A DNA stretch of 10,647 nucleotides from Gemmatimonadaceae bacterium (GTDB taxonomy: Bacteria; Gemmatimonadota; Gemmatimonadetes; Gemmatimonadales; Gemmatimonadaceae): positions 1 to 10,647 of the forward strand of contig JANWKK010000179.1 of NCBI GenBank assembly GCA_025451425.1. Direction: 5' to 3'. The notes under the pieces are model-generated. The model was not told the DNA's origin. It searched no databases and was given only the letters and a program-made list of their open reading frames with translations. How positions within the stretch are numbered: position 1 is the stretch's first letter; the number at the start of each line of letters is the position of its first letter. Positions 1 to 7,101 of this stretch are shown here, in pieces. The position numbers and the translations under genes are program-made.

Positions 1-332
1 CTCTTGGCGACGACGTTCACCGTAACAGTCTTCGTCGCCGGCGTGCAATCGTCGTCCCAGTGCTTTACGCCGTACTTCGTTGTCGCGGGATCGCAGACTG
101 CTCCCGCGGGAACGACGATGTCGAAATCACCAACGTGATAAGTACCGCCGTTAGGCGAAAGCTCGAGCGTTCCGAGTAGCGAGCGGTTGGAGTGGGACTC
201 GCCCTTCGAGAAGGAAGCCGCAGCTGAAGCGGAGAGAGGATTCGCACTGTGCGTAGGACCAACTGCGTCCTGGCAAGCGACCGCAAGCGCCGCTGCTGCA
301 CCCACGAGCAGGAGGAGGGATTTACTTCGCAT
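1..332 (-). CDS. Small secreted lipoprotein of unknown function, C-terminus outside the window
   Basis: The minus strand is open from an ATG at 332 to the window edge, giving 110 residues. The first 20 residues are a lipoprotein signal: Lys/Arg near the N-terminus (MRSKS), a Leu/Ala core, and a lipobox ending LAVAC with the lipidated Cys at 20. A Ser/Ala-rich linker follows (about 25-50). From about 52 there is a beta-rich stretch (LLGTLELSPNGG, then FDIVVPAGAVCDP) with two further cysteines, C80 and C96, that could form a disulfide, and a WDDDC motif. Mature protein would be anchored to a membrane facing the periplasm or cell surface. No catalytic motif is visible and I do not recognise the family. 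It lies 139 bp downstream of the large GGDEF-NTPase-TPR gene in the same orientation. No clear Shine-Dalgarno precedes the ATG. Confidence 0.68.
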   Translation of the reverse strand, partial: MRSKSLLLLVGAAAALAVACQDAVGPTHSANPLSASAAASFSKGESHSNRSLLGTLELSPNGGTYHVGDFDIVVPAGAVCDPATTKYGVKHWDDDCTPATKTVTVNVVAK

Positions 333-365
333 AGTCGTCGTCGACCAATGTGGGTAAGGGCGCGG

Positions 366-387
366 CCTGGGATTTAAACGACCCAGG
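366..387. other. Small perfect inverted repeat between the two leftmost genes
   Basis: CCTGGG (366-371) and CCCAGG (382-387) form a 6-bp stem with a 10-nt loop (ATTTAAACGA). It lies in the 139-bp gap between the stop of the large GGDEF-NTPase-TPR gene and the start of the lipoprotein gene. No T-run follows on either strand, so it is a weak terminator candidate at best. It could equally be an operator or leader hairpin for the lipoprotein gene. Nothing else recognisable is seen in this gap. Confidence 0.3.
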
Positions 388-471
388 ACGAACCAAGGCG
401 CCGGCATCGACACCCAAACTAAGAGGATGTCACAAGGTCCGCCAGAGTCGGACTAGATGCCGTGAGTTATG

Positions 472-3426
472 TCACCCACCAACCAACTCATTGAACCGCT
501 TCGCGATACCGCTGTATCCAAATTCTTCGATTGGTGATCTGAATCGCTCGATCCACGTGCGCATGCGATCAGGGGCCAAACTGAGCAAAGTTCTGGAGCA
601 TGTCGCGGTTAACCACGCTGCTGTATAGAGGTCAGAAGCTTCGGCCACTGTGACCGCAGATTCAAACCGGGCAATCGCTTCCGCAACCTGCCCGTCTGCG
701 ACAAGCACAATTACGCCAAGCGCTTCCGCGCATTCTCGTCCCTGAAACCAGTCCGACCGTCTCCTCAGACGGTCTTCAATTTCGGCGTGCGACTCCCGCG
801 CGACCGCGATCTTTCCGCCCTCCGCGCTGCACAGCCCGACTCCAGCGATCGCTCCCAACTCTACGTCGTCCGCCCCGATTCGCTGTGCGAGCGAGGCCGT
901 CGCTTCGTACAGCTCCGCTCCGGACTCCCAAGCCCCGGTCTCCCATTCGAGGTGAGCCATGTTGTACAGCGCATAGAGCTGGATCTCGCTGTTTTTCACC
1001 GCGGCGACCAACGCCAAGGCTTCGCCAAGAAGCTCTCGAGCGCGGTCGTACTCACCTCGTCGGTGATAGCTGTATCCGAGATTCGATGCTGCGATCCCCC
1101 ACAGATCCGGCATTCCAGCGCCACGCGCGAGTGCGATTGCGGTGCCATACGATTGCCTGGCCCCCTGCCAATCGTTACGGCGCGCCGCGATGTTCGCAAG
1201 ATTGTTGTGACAGCGCGCTTGAGCAGCCGCGTCACCGGTGATCTGCGCAATTTCTAGCGTTCTCAGATAGATCTTCTCGGCGCGATCCGGGTCATCGATT
1301 TCGAGTGTCACCGCAAGGCGATTGAGCGCCTGAGTCAACAGAATCTGGTCGCCATGACGCTCTGCCGTCTCGACACACTCGATCGCCATGCGCTCGGCGG
1401 CCACCATATCTCCGAGTCTGCCGTAAGTCTGCGAAAGCATCATCAGGATCTCGATGCGTTCGCTCACGAACCCGAGCGCGCGCGCCTCCTCATCGAGTTG
1501 GAGCAGGCTCTCTAGAGTCAGCCTTGCCGGATGCGCGAGTTCCTTACGAGCGCGCTCGCGCATTCGTCGGAGCGTGAGCGCGCGCCGCGCATCGCCCTTT
1601 CCAACGAACCACTCGATCGCGAGATCGCAGAGCTCTTCCGCTTCGTCGAACCGGCCAGTCACCTCCGCAAGCGTCGCGAGCCGCACGCGCACCTCTGCCA
1701 GCTCGCCCGGCGTTGACGCGTTGCGTCCCGCAACGTTCAGGAAACCATTCGCCGCCGCGTAGGCATAGACGCGCTCCGCGTGCTCGGCCGCCACGAGCGC
1801 ATGCAGGTACGCCGGCGCCGCGCTTCCCGCCGCATCGTTGTGCAGCGCGATCTCCGAAACCCGCGATCGATCGCGACGCTCGACCGCCTCCGCCACCCGT
1901 TGATGCGTATGACGCAACCGATCGTGCGCGATCGATTGCACCAGCGCCTCGACCATGTGCGCGTGACTAAACGTGTAACCGCGACCGCCGCGCTCGTACG
2001 ACGGCTTGAGGATCCCAGCCGACAGTCCTTCCGAGAGCGCCAGCTGCACGGCAGCTTCACTTCCCGCGCCCGCTTCGACGACGAGACCGACGTCGAACTC
2101 GTCGCCGATGACGGCAGCTATGCTCAGCACCGCCTGCGTGCTCGACGACAGTCGGCTCAAACGGCGTGAGACCAGAGCGGACAAGCCGATGGGGAGTCGC
2201 AGCTCGGAGACCGGCGTCCACTGCCACCGCCCGTCCGCCTGCCAGAGAGCCCCTTCTTCTACCAGCGTGCGCAACAACTGCGCGATGAACAGCGGATTCC
2301 CCTCGGTGTGCCGATAAATGAAGGCGAGAAGCTCACGACCGACTTCCTGGCCGTGCATCGCGCCTTCCAGCCAGCGCTTTGCTTCGTCGCGCGTCAGACG
2401 AGGCAGGGTGATCTCCCGATAGACAGCGCTCCGGGCCACCTCCTGGCGCCGCTCCGCCGCTTCCGCGTACGCAGCCTCCGTGCGGAACGTCATCGCGATG
2501 AGTAAACGCTCATGCTCGAGCTGCTGGCACACGTGCTCGAGCACGTCCCATGAGGCGACATCGGCCCACTGCATCTCGTCGAGCAAAAGCACGAGCGGGC
2601 GACGCTGCGCAACGACGCGGATGTACTCGGCGATCTCGTCCAGCAGCCGGTATTTGCTGCCCCATCGGGCACCGCTGGGCGATGACTCGCCAGACAGTGC
2701 CGGCACCAGGTGTTGCAGCTCCCGCCACGGTCCCGCTGGAGCGTCGGGCAACCGATGCAGCGCCGCGATCAGCGACGCCCAAGTGCCATACGGCTCTCGA
2801 ACGCGATGCTCGCGCGAACGGCCAACGACGAGTGAACCGCCACGTAAGCGCACCTCGGGCTCGAGCTGTCGAACGAGCGTCGCCGTCCCGGCTCCTGCTT
2901 CACCGAGAATGGCGACGGCGCGCGGGGTCCCGGTGACGGATTCACCGAGATAACGAACCAGCGACGCGAACTCTTCGCCCCGACCAGCGAACCGATCGAT
3001 GTCCAGCCGTCGCTGCGTCGCCTCGTGCCCGGGAATCGCGGCGATAGCAGCTCCGTCGCGACCTTGCGCCTTCAAACGCACACGAGCCGCGTCCGCCGCG
3101 GCGTGCAGAGCTTGATACGTCGTCCCGTGATCGGGAGCCGTCGCTACGCCAATCGAGATCGTGACTCGGGGCGGCCGCCCGTGGTCCGTACTCGGAAAGA
3201 GATGACCGCGTACAGCTGCACAGAGTCGTTCAGCAACTTCGCGAGCGGCGGAAGCCGAACCCCGAAGAAGAGCTACGAGCTCGTCTCCGCCCGGGTGAGC
3301 AACCAATTCTCCCTCACGCAGGTTCGCGCGGGCCAGATCGAAGATCGTGCGCAGCACCGACTCGGCGTACGGTTGACCAAACTCGTCGGCGAGACGTCGA
3401 TAGTGATCGACGTCCGCGACGAGCAA
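472..3426 (-). CDS. GGDEF-like / AAA_16 (STAND-type) NTPase / TPR multidomain signalling protein
   Basis: Numbered from the TTG at 3426, 984 residues. Residues 1-128 are a GGDEF fold: first metal Asp D5, signature GGDEL at 46-50, the VTISIGVA strand, and a C-terminal ADAARVRLKAQGRDG helix. Residues 145-400 are an AAA_16-like ATPase: FAGRGEEF at the start, a P-loop-like GEAGAGTATL (175-184), Walker B LLLDEMQWAD (280-289) and HTEGNPLFIAQLL (373-385). Residues 540-950 are helical repeats of TPR type, clearest at 733-810. The P-loop Lys is replaced by Thr181, and the following Ser/Thr by Ala182. The GGDEF domain lacks the guanine-contact Asn (Ala13) and Asp (Glu22), and its I-site is RxxE (R37-E40) instead of RxxD. 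No membrane segment or DNA-binding domain is visible, so a cytoplasmic sensor or scaffold is inferred. The TTG cuts off the first part of the GGDEF domain; see the upstream extension. Confidence 0.9.
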   Translation of the reverse strand: MLVADVDHYRRLADEFGQPYAESVLRTIFDLARANLREGELVAHPGGDELVALLRGSASAAREVAERLCAAVRGHLFPSTDHGRPPRVTISIGVATAPDHGTTYQALHAAADAARVRLKAQGRDGAAIAAIPGHEATQRRLDIDRFAGRGEEFASLVRYLGESVTGTPRAVAILGEAGAGTATLVRQLEPEVRLRGGSLVVGRSREHRVREPYGTWASLIAALHRLPDAPAGPWRELQHLVPALSGESSPSGARWGSKYRLLDEIAEYIRVVAQRRPLVLLLDEMQWADVASWDVLEHVCQQLEHERLLIAMTFRTEAAYAEAAERRQEVARSAVYREITLPRLTRDEAKRWLEGAMHGQEVGRELLAFIYRHTEGNPLFIAQLLRTLVEEGALWQADGRWQWTPVSELRLPIGLSALVSRRLSRLSSSTQAVLSIAAVIGDEFDVGLVVEAGAGSEAAVQLALSEGLSAGILKPSYERGGRGYTFSHAHMVEALVQSIAHDRLRHTHQRVAEAVERRDRSRVSEIALHNDAAGSAAPAYLHALVAAEHAERVYAYAAANGFLNVAGRNASTPGELAEVRVRLATLAEVTGRFDEAEELCDLAIEWFVGKGDARRALTLRRMRERARKELAHPARLTLESLLQLDEEARALGFVSERIEILMMLSQTYGRLGDMVAAERMAIECVETAERHGDQILLTQALNRLAVTLEIDDPDRAEKIYLRTLEIAQITGDAAAQARCHNNLANIAARRNDWQGARQSYGTAIALARGAGMPDLWGIAASNLGYSYHRRGEYDRARELLGEALALVAAVKNSEIQLYALYNMAHLEWETGAWESGAELYEATASLAQRIGADDVELGAIAGVGLCSAEGGKIAVARESHAEIEDRLRRRSDWFQGRECAEALGVIVLVADGQVAEAIARFESAVTVAEASDLYTAAWLTATCSRTLLSLAPDRMRTWIERFRSPIEEFGYSGIAKRFNELVGG

Positions 3427-3528
3427 CGCTACCGGACGCCGCGCCGTGCCCGCCTCGGCGACCGATGCCGTGGCGGTATCGACGAAGGCGTCGTACGTAG
3501 TTAGCCGTCGCTGTTGATCCAGAAGAAT
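3427..3528 (-). other. Probable 5' coding extension of the GGDEF-NTPase-TPR gene (non-canonical start)
   Basis: In the same frame as the downstream gene, the 34 codons above the TTG at 3426 encode residues matching the start of a GGDEF domain: LLDQQRRLTTYDAFVD aligns with the usual D.LTGL.NR..F opening, and RRPVALLVADVD runs straight into the first strand. The frame is closed by TAG at 3540-3538. Between that stop and 3426 there is no ATG, GTG or TTG. The only near-cognate codons are ATT at 3528-3526 and CTG at 3522-3520. The ATT lies 6 nt after a GGAG. Use of ATT would give a protein of about 1018 residues. A sequencing error in this stretch is the alternative. Confidence 0.6.
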
Positions 3529-3534
3529 GAGATG

Positions 3535-3540
3535 CTCCTA
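3535..3540 (-). promoter_or_regulatory. Shine-Dalgarno candidate (TAGGAG) for the extended GGDEF gene
   Basis: Read on the minus strand, TAGGAG ends 6 nt before the ATT codon at 3528-3526. This is normal spacing for initiation. The TAG of this element is also the in-frame stop that closes the coding frame upstream. This site supports initiation at ATT (or the CTG 6 nt further on) rather than at the TTG more than 100 nt downstream. Confidence 0.45.
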
Positions 3541-3759
3541 CGGGCAGGGCGCTCGCAGCCGAGGTTTCAGTGGCTTCGAGTCGGGGTTTAATGACAACCG
3601 TAAGAGCGGAGGGTCGAATGACGCAAGGGAAAAGTGCTGATTTGTGTCATATAGCCTTCATGGAGGCCAGCTTCCGCCGGCTGTCACGTCCTTAACGATC
3701 CAACTTCCGGCGCCGTCGAACAACAGTCGTTTCTTCCCGTTTTCGAGTAGTGTGACCCC
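3541..3759. other. Spacer between divergently transcribed genes
   Basis: About 220 bp separate the GGDEF gene (leftward) from the DUF1800 gene (rightward), so promoters for both directions are expected here. The stretch 3590-3660 is locally AT-richer (TTTAATGACA, TTTGTGTCATATAG) than the surrounding DNA. No -35/-10 pair with good spacing could be assigned with confidence on either strand, and only ORFs of about 20 codons or fewer lie wholly within it. Confidence 0.4.
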
Positions 3760-5673
3760 ATGCGCGTTTCGACTAAATCGCTTGGCTTGGCTGCCATAGC
3801 CGTGGCCGCTTGCTCGACCGGTGCGCCGGTGGGATCGATGATGCGCTCCGCCGCCGTGAGCGCTCCGGCCCCCGCCGCACAGCCTGGTGCACCCATGTCC
3901 TCCGAGCCGCGTGAGTTGCTGCCGGATGAGCAGGTGCAGCAAGTATTGAATCGTTTGAGTTTCGGCCCTCGTCCCGGTGACGCCGAGAAGGTGCGGGCGA
4001 TGGGCGTCGACAAGTGGATCGCGTCGCAATTGGCGCCGGACCGAATCGACGATGCACCCGCCGACCAGCTCGTGTCGCAGTATCAAACGCTGCACGAGAG
4101 CACGTCCGAGCTCGTCGACACTTTCCGTCAGGTGCAGCAGGCTCGCCGACGCGAGCAGATGCAGCTGAAGGCCGAAGGCGACACGGCAAGTAAGCGCGAT
4201 GCGCGACGCGACGCACTGGCGAACGATCCGCAACTTCGCGAGCTCGCCCGCAAGGCGCAGAAGATCGTCGGCGACGTACAGTCGGCGAAGCTCGCGCGCG
4301 CCGTCGTCAGTGAGCGACAGCTCGACGAAGTGATGGTGGATTTCTGGGAGAACCACTTCTCTGTTTACTCTGGAAAGGGGCAGACGCGGCTCTTTCTCGC
4401 CTCGTACGATCGCGACGTGATTCGTCCCCACGCGCTCGGGAAGTTCCGTGACTTGCTCGAGTCAGTCGCAAAGAGTCCCGCGATGCTTTTTGTCCTCGAC
4501 AACTGGCAGAGCGTCGCCGACAGTCTGCATCCGACGCTGGCGTCGGCGCGCCAGCCCGTGCGCCGCTACGGCGGTTTTCGTCCGGGCATCGGCCGCTTTC
4601 CACGCCCCGTCGGCGCCGCCGCTCCGCCGCCGCGTCGCGCGCGGGGGCTCAACGAGAATTATGCGCGCGAGTTGATGGAGCTGCACACGCTTGGCGTGGA
4701 CGGCGGCTACACGCAAAAGGACGTCATCGAAGTTGCACGCGCGCTCACCGGCTGGACGATGAACCCGCGCAATGGCGACTTCGTATTTCGCCCGGAGATG
4801 CACGACGCGGGTGAGAAGCTCGTGCTCGGGCACAAGTTGAAGGGCGGTCAAGGCATCGAGGATGGCGAGCAGGTACTCGATATCGTCGCCCGCCATCCGG
4901 CGACCGCGCATTTCATCACCACCAAACTCGTTAGGCATTTTGTTAGTGACACCGCGCCGGCGCCGCTGGTGAATCGGTGCGCGAGCGTCTTCACGAAGAC
5001 AGACGGAGACATTCGGGAGACGGTGCGATGCATCGTCACCTCGCCGGAGTTCTTCAGCCGCGCGGCATATCATGCCAAGGTGAAAACGCCATTCGAGGTC
5101 GTGGCGAGCGCGTTGCGCGCGATGAATGCGCAGCCGGATACGACGCCGCGCACCGCGCAGCTCGTGGCGCGCCTCGGACAGCCGATCTTTGGGCGTCAGA
5201 CTCCCGACGGCTGGCCGGACCGCGGCGACGCTTGGATGAATACGGGCGCGATCCTGAATCGCATCAACTTTGGACTGGCGCTCGCGGCGGGCCGAGTGCC
5301 GGGCGCGTCGCTCGCGAGCTGGCCGTACACTGCATCTCTGCGCGCCGAAAATCGCTCGGCACAGGTCGATGGCGTCGTCAAGTCCATTCTTGGCGGACAG
5401 TCGTCGTCGGAGACGAGATCGATCTTGATGTCCGGCGAGAATCCACTCGTCGGGAAGCTCGCGACGACCGACTCGTCAGGCAGTGACATCATGGACAATC
5501 CGATGTCGGACGACATGGCCAACGAGCGCCCGAGGCAGGCCGGCAACGCGGTTGGGAAAAAGGGCCTGCCCCGACCTAACGCGGCGTCGCCTCTCAATCG
5601 ACCCGTCCATCTGGAAGGGCTCGCGCAGGTCGTGGGTCTCGCACTTGGGTCACCGGAGTTTCAACGTCGTTAG
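3760..5673 (+). CDS. DUF1800 family lipoprotein
   Basis: 637 residues, PF08811 (DUF1800), a family of unknown biochemical function that is usually exported and encoded next to DUF1501. The N-terminus is a short lipoprotein signal with lipobox VAAC (Cys18), followed by an Ala/Pro linker to about 50. Family landmarks occur in order: VLNRLSFGPRPGD (62-74), VDFWENHFSVYSGKG (193-207), LLESVAKSPAMLF (232-244), the hallmark LNENYARELMELHTLGVDGG (297-316) with ALTGWTM after it, TPFEVVASALRAM (443-455), GQPIFGRQTPDGWP (473-486) and a terminal GSPEFQRR. A charged helical stretch (105-190) and an Arg/Pro/Gly-rich insert (268-296) interrupt the core. No strong Shine-Dalgarno precedes the ATG, but the signal peptide supports this start. 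It is the first gene of an operon with the DUF1501 gene 36 bp downstream. Confidence 0.93.
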   Translation: MRVSTKSLGLAAIAVAACSTGAPVGSMMRSAAVSAPAPAAQPGAPMSSEPRELLPDEQVQQVLNRLSFGPRPGDAEKVRAMGVDKWIASQLAPDRIDDAPADQLVSQYQTLHESTSELVDTFRQVQQARRREQMQLKAEGDTASKRDARRDALANDPQLRELARKAQKIVGDVQSAKLARAVVSERQLDEVMVDFWENHFSVYSGKGQTRLFLASYDRDVIRPHALGKFRDLLESVAKSPAMLFVLDNWQSVADSLHPTLASARQPVRRYGGFRPGIGRFPRPVGAAAPPPRRARGLNENYARELMELHTLGVDGGYTQKDVIEVARALTGWTMNPRNGDFVFRPEMHDAGEKLVLGHKLKGGQGIEDGEQVLDIVARHPATAHFITTKLVRHFVSDTAPAPLVNRCASVFTKTDGDIRETVRCIVTSPEFFSRAAYHAKVKTPFEVVASALRAMNAQPDTTPRTAQLVARLGQPIFGRQTPDGWPDRGDAWMNTGAILNRINFGLALAAGRVPGASLASWPYTASLRAENRSAQVDGVVKSILGGQSSSETRSILMSGENPLVGKLATTDSSGSDIMDNPMSDDMANERPRQAGNAVGKKGLPRPNAASPLNRPVHLEGLAQVVGLALGSPEFQRR

Positions 5674-5689
5674 GCGCCGATTGGCGCCT
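5672..5689 (+). other. Perfect hairpin overlapping the DUF1800 stop codon
   Basis: AGGCGCC (5672-5678) and GGCGCCT (5683-5689) pair over 7 bp around a GATT loop. The 5' arm uses the last two bases of the TAG stop. There is no T-run, and the next gene's Shine-Dalgarno starts 10 nt later, so this looks like an intercistronic mRNA hairpin (stability, attenuation or 3'-end protection) rather than a complete terminator. Confidence 0.6.
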
Positions 5690-5699
5690 GTTCAGCTTC

Positions 5700-5703
5700 G
5701 AGG
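5700..5703 (+). promoter_or_regulatory. Ribosome binding site of the DUF1501 gene
   Basis: GAGG, 6 nt before the ATG at 5710. It is the clearest Shine-Dalgarno in the window. It fixes the start that yields the twin-arginine signal at the protein's N-terminus. Confidence 0.75.
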
Positions 5704-5709
5704 TAGCGT

Positions 5710-7029
5710 ATGAATCGTCGTGTGTTCATGAAATCCGGCGCGATGGCTCTGGTCACGATGGGCCTCAGTCCGAGCTTTCTGCGTCGGAGCGTCTACGGGA
5801 TGGAGCTCCTTCGCGGTGCGTCGACCTATGGCAATGGCCGCGGCAAGATTCTCATCTGTCTCTTTCAGCGTGGCGCCGCGGATGCGTTGAACGTCGTCGT
5901 GCCGCATGGTGAGGCGGCGTACTATCGAATGCGTCCGTCGATCGCGATTCCGCGGCCGGTCTCGGGCGCGGCGCAAGCCGCCGTGGACCTGGATGGATTT
6001 TTTGGACTGCATCCATCGCTCGCTCCGATGAAGGAGCTGTGGGACCGTGGTCTGCTCGCCCCCGTGCACGCTGTCGGAAGCCCGAGCAATACGCGCTCGC
6101 ACTTCGACGCGCAGGACTACATGGAGAGCGGAACGCCGGACAACAAAGGCACACCTGATGGCTGGCTCAATCGCTACCTCGCGACGCGTGGAACCTGCGA
6201 AGAGTGCGCGGCCGCTGGCGCACAGCAGTCCGGCAATCGCCGAACGGAAGGCAGTAAGGCGTCTCCCTTTGAGGCGGTCGCGATGACTCCGCAAACGCCG
6301 CGCATTCTCGAAGGACCGGCCCCTGTCATCGCGATGAATAGTCTCGACGAGTTCTCGATTCGCACGAACGGCAGCGAGGCCGAGAGAATCGAGGCACTCT
6401 ATCGCACAGGATCGGCTGACGTCGTGCACGCTGCCGGCGGCGAGATGTTCGAGGCGATGAAAATCCTCCGCACGGCCAATCCGCAGCAATACATCCCGCA
6501 GAACAGCGCCGATTATCCGCGGTCACCATTCGGCCAGCATTTGCGTCAAATCGCGCAGCTGATCAAGGCGGACGTCGGACTCGAGGTGGCTTTCGCGGAT
6601 GTTGGCGGTTGGGACACGCACGTGAACCAGGGCGGCGCGACGGGTCAGCTCGCGGGGCGCCTCGACGATTTCGCGAAGTCGATTCATGCGCTCGTCACGG
6701 ACCTTGGCGACCGCATGGCCGACGTCGTAATCATGACGATGTCGGAGTTCGGACGTACAGCACGTCAGAATGGAAATGGCGGCACGGATCACGGTCATGC
6801 GACCGCACTATTCGTGATCGGTGGCAGCGTGCACGGCGGAAAGAAAATCTTCGGTCGTTGGCCTGGGCTCGAGCAGGAGCAGCTCAACGAAGGGCGCGAT
6901 CTCGCCCTAACGACTGATTTCCGCTCGGTGTTCAGCGAAGTCGCCGCGAAGCACCTCGGTGCGGCGAAGCTCGAGGCGGTCTTCCCGGGATTCGAGAACG
7001 ATCGATCGAAGTGGTTGGGATTGCTGTAG
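5710..7029 (+). CDS. DUF1501 family protein, Tat-exported, alkaline-phosphatase/sulfatase-like fold
   Basis: 439 residues, PF07394 (DUF1501). The N-terminus NRRVFMKSGAMALVTMG is a twin-arginine signal (RR at 3-4, FMK following), so export of a folded, possibly metal-bound protein is inferred. Conserved blocks: LICLFQRGAADALNVVVPHG (48-67), GFFGLHPSLAPM (96-107), SNTRSHFDAQDYMESGTP (126-143), GGWDTHVNQG (299-308), and MSEFGRTARQNGNGGTDHGHAT (about 344-365). W301-D302-H304 and D360-H361-H363 are the likely metal-site residues by analogy with the alkaline phosphatase-like superfamily. The substrate is unknown. A variable insert with two cysteines (TCEEC, 162-166) and polar residues to about 185 lies in the middle. 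It follows the DUF1800 gene by 36 bp with a good ribosome site, so the two are almost certainly co-transcribed and probably act together outside the cytoplasm. Confidence 0.94.
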   Translation: MNRRVFMKSGAMALVTMGLSPSFLRRSVYGMELLRGASTYGNGRGKILICLFQRGAADALNVVVPHGEAAYYRMRPSIAIPRPVSGAAQAAVDLDGFFGLHPSLAPMKELWDRGLLAPVHAVGSPSNTRSHFDAQDYMESGTPDNKGTPDGWLNRYLATRGTCEECAAAGAQQSGNRRTEGSKASPFEAVAMTPQTPRILEGPAPVIAMNSLDEFSIRTNGSEAERIEALYRTGSADVVHAAGGEMFEAMKILRTANPQQYIPQNSADYPRSPFGQHLRQIAQLIKADVGLEVAFADVGGWDTHVNQGGATGQLAGRLDDFAKSIHALVTDLGDRMADVVIMTMSEFGRTARQNGNGGTDHGHATALFVIGGSVHGGKKIFGRWPGLEQEQLNEGRDLALTTDFRSVFSEVAAKHLGAAKLEAVFPGFENDRSKWLGLL

Positions 7030-7030
7030 T

Positions 7031-7101
7031 GAGGGGCTAGGGGCTAGAGCATGGGGGCTAGTAAGCGAACCCTAGCCCTATGCTCTTGCTCCCAACCCCT
7101 C
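7031..7101. terminator. Long imperfect inverted repeat, probable bidirectional terminator
   Basis: Two 31-nt arms (7031-7061 and 7071-7101) are reverse complements with a few mismatches and one extra G, separated by a 9-nt loop. The best-matching blocks are GAGGGG at the ends, AGAGCAT in the middle and GGGCTAG near the loop. The element fills the gap between the convergent DUF1501 and PBP genes: it begins one base after one stop codon and ends directly at the other. There is no T-run, so intrinsic termination would rely on the stem alone. The arms contain repeated GGGGCTAG units, so it may also be a copy of a genomic intergenic repeat. Confidence 0.6.

Noticed and set aside
350..628. Plus-strand 92-codon frame spanning the gap at 333-471 and the 3' end of the large gene.
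   Set aside because: More than half is antisense to the TPR region, no ribosome site, no recognisable motif.
3658..4431. Minus-strand 257-codon frame over the DUF1800 5' end, whose last residues (LLFDGAGSWIVKDV) look protein-like.
   Set aside because: Almost all of it lies antisense to the well-supported DUF1800 gene, no start fits a gene limited to the non-overlapping part, and the protein-like tail is only about 30 residues.
5692..6489. Minus-strand 265-codon open frame opposite the DUF1501 gene.
   Set aside because: Fully antisense to a family-matched gene; Arg/His-rich composition typical of antisense frames in GC-rich DNA; no domain recognised.
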